64,000 bases of DNA from Penelope pileata (lineage: Eukaryota > Chordata > Aves > Galliformes > Cracidae), in the NCBI GenBank assembly GCA_013396635.1, contig WBMW01001305.1, forward strand, positions 47,187-111,186. The letters are read 5' to 3'. Shown in pieces: positions 63,634 to 64,000 of the stretch (position 1 is its first letter; each line of letters opens with the position of its first letter). The notes beneath the pieces are model-generated. The model saw only the letters and a list, made by a program, of their open reading frames with translations, did no database searches and was not told the DNA's origin. Both the position numbers and the translations under genes were made by a program.

Positions 63634-63659
63634 CTCAGCCGCGGCGCGCGGGGCCGCAT
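63345..63659 (-). promoter_or_regulatory. DNAJC10: Upstream open reading frames in DNAJC10 leader
   Basis: In exon 2 two tiny frames overlap: ATG-CCA-TGA at 63358-63350 and ATG-AAG-TAG at 63353-63345. An ATG in exon 1 at 63659-63657, if spliced 63633 to 63374, runs in frame through the second of these to give an 18-codon uORF ending at the same TAG, about 100 nt before the main ATG. Such leaders often damp translation and can permit it under eIF2-alpha stress. That role is inference here. Confidence 0.5.
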
Positions 63660-64000
63660 CTCCCCCAGGGAGCGCTGCACGGGCCGCGGGGATGCGCCGC
63701 CGCTATGGGAGGGCCGCCGGGGCCCGGCGAGGCCGCAGGTAACGGAGCGGCGGGGCCGGGAGCGGCGGGAGCGCGGCCGGGGCGGGGGTGCAGCGCTCCT
63801 CTCCCTCCCGCTGGGGTGAGCCCCGGGATGCGGCGCGGCTCTCAGCGCGGCGGGGCGACGGGCCGGGCGCGANACAGTGGAAACGGCTTTCTCCCATGCA
63901 CCTCCCCCGAGCAAAGCAGAGGGACGGGGCCGCGGTCAGATCGCAGCGCTCCTCCATGGCTGCTCCTCCATGGCCGCCCCTCCACGGCCGCCCCGCCCCG
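63545..64000. promoter_or_regulatory. DNAJC10: CpG island, DNAJC10 promoter region
   Basis: GC content and CpG density jump from about 63545 to the right edge, in contrast with the AT-rich interior. It overlaps the inferred exon 1. I see no TATA box. A single N at 63873 suggests a collapsed GC-rich gap. G-rich runs on the + strand at about 63750-63790 could form quadruplexes. Whether the island also serves a divergent gene to the right cannot be seen. Confidence 0.8.

Noticed and set aside
63345..63914. 189-codon reverse frame through the CpG island as an alternative DNAJC10 N-terminus
   Set aside because: It is Pro/Arg/Ala-rich because of GC content, crosses the predicted first intron and ends before the main ATG. 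The downstream start gives the signal peptide and matches the human protein.
1..64000. CRISPR arrays, operons, phage or other prokaryote-type systems
   Set aside because: The sequence is vertebrate: spliced genes, CR1, a CpG island and poly(A) signals. No regularly spaced repeats were seen.

Overview
This is a vertebrate genomic window: short coding exons with GT-AG introns, a CpG island, CR1 LINE fragments and Galluhop-type mariner remnants. The CR1 plus Galluhop combination points to a galliform bird, most likely chicken, although species was not tested. Three single N bases (11633, 25732, 63873) all sit at suspicious joins, so this looks like a draft assembly.

Layout. From 1 to about 39620 the + strand carries the 3' three quarters of PIKFYVE, the endolysosomal PI3P 5-kinase. 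I could place 29 exons plus one duplicated copy; by comparison with the 42-exon human gene these are exons 13-42, with exon 28 incomplete at its 5' edge. They run from 4734 to the TAA at 36446-36448 and are followed by a 3'UTR of about 3.1 kb ending at an AATAAA at 39597. From about 42035 to the right edge the - strand carries the complete coding region of DNAJC10 (ERdj5), the ER J-domain/thioredoxin reductase. It has 22 coding exons, 797 predicted residues and a terminal KDEL, and it starts next to a CpG island at 63545-64000. The genes are convergent, with about 2.4 kb between their likely poly(A) sites. All exon phases agree in both genes except at the PIKFYVE exon 28 gap.

Nothing here resembles a new multi-gene system. 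The most informative observations are: a nearly perfect 1.83-kb tandem duplication joined by an N that repeats PIKFYVE exon 17 in frame, probably a false duplication; an N that has swallowed the exon 28 acceptor; a thioredoxin-3 active site of CGPC instead of the human CHPC in DNAJC10; a DNAJC10 KDEL signal split by its last intron; a uORF set in the DNAJC10 leader; a perfect G-quadruplex motif in the PIKFYVE 3'UTR; and a gene adjacency that differs from mammals.

The two genes are not known to work together. PIKFYVE acts on endosomal membranes and DNAJC10 in the ER lumen.
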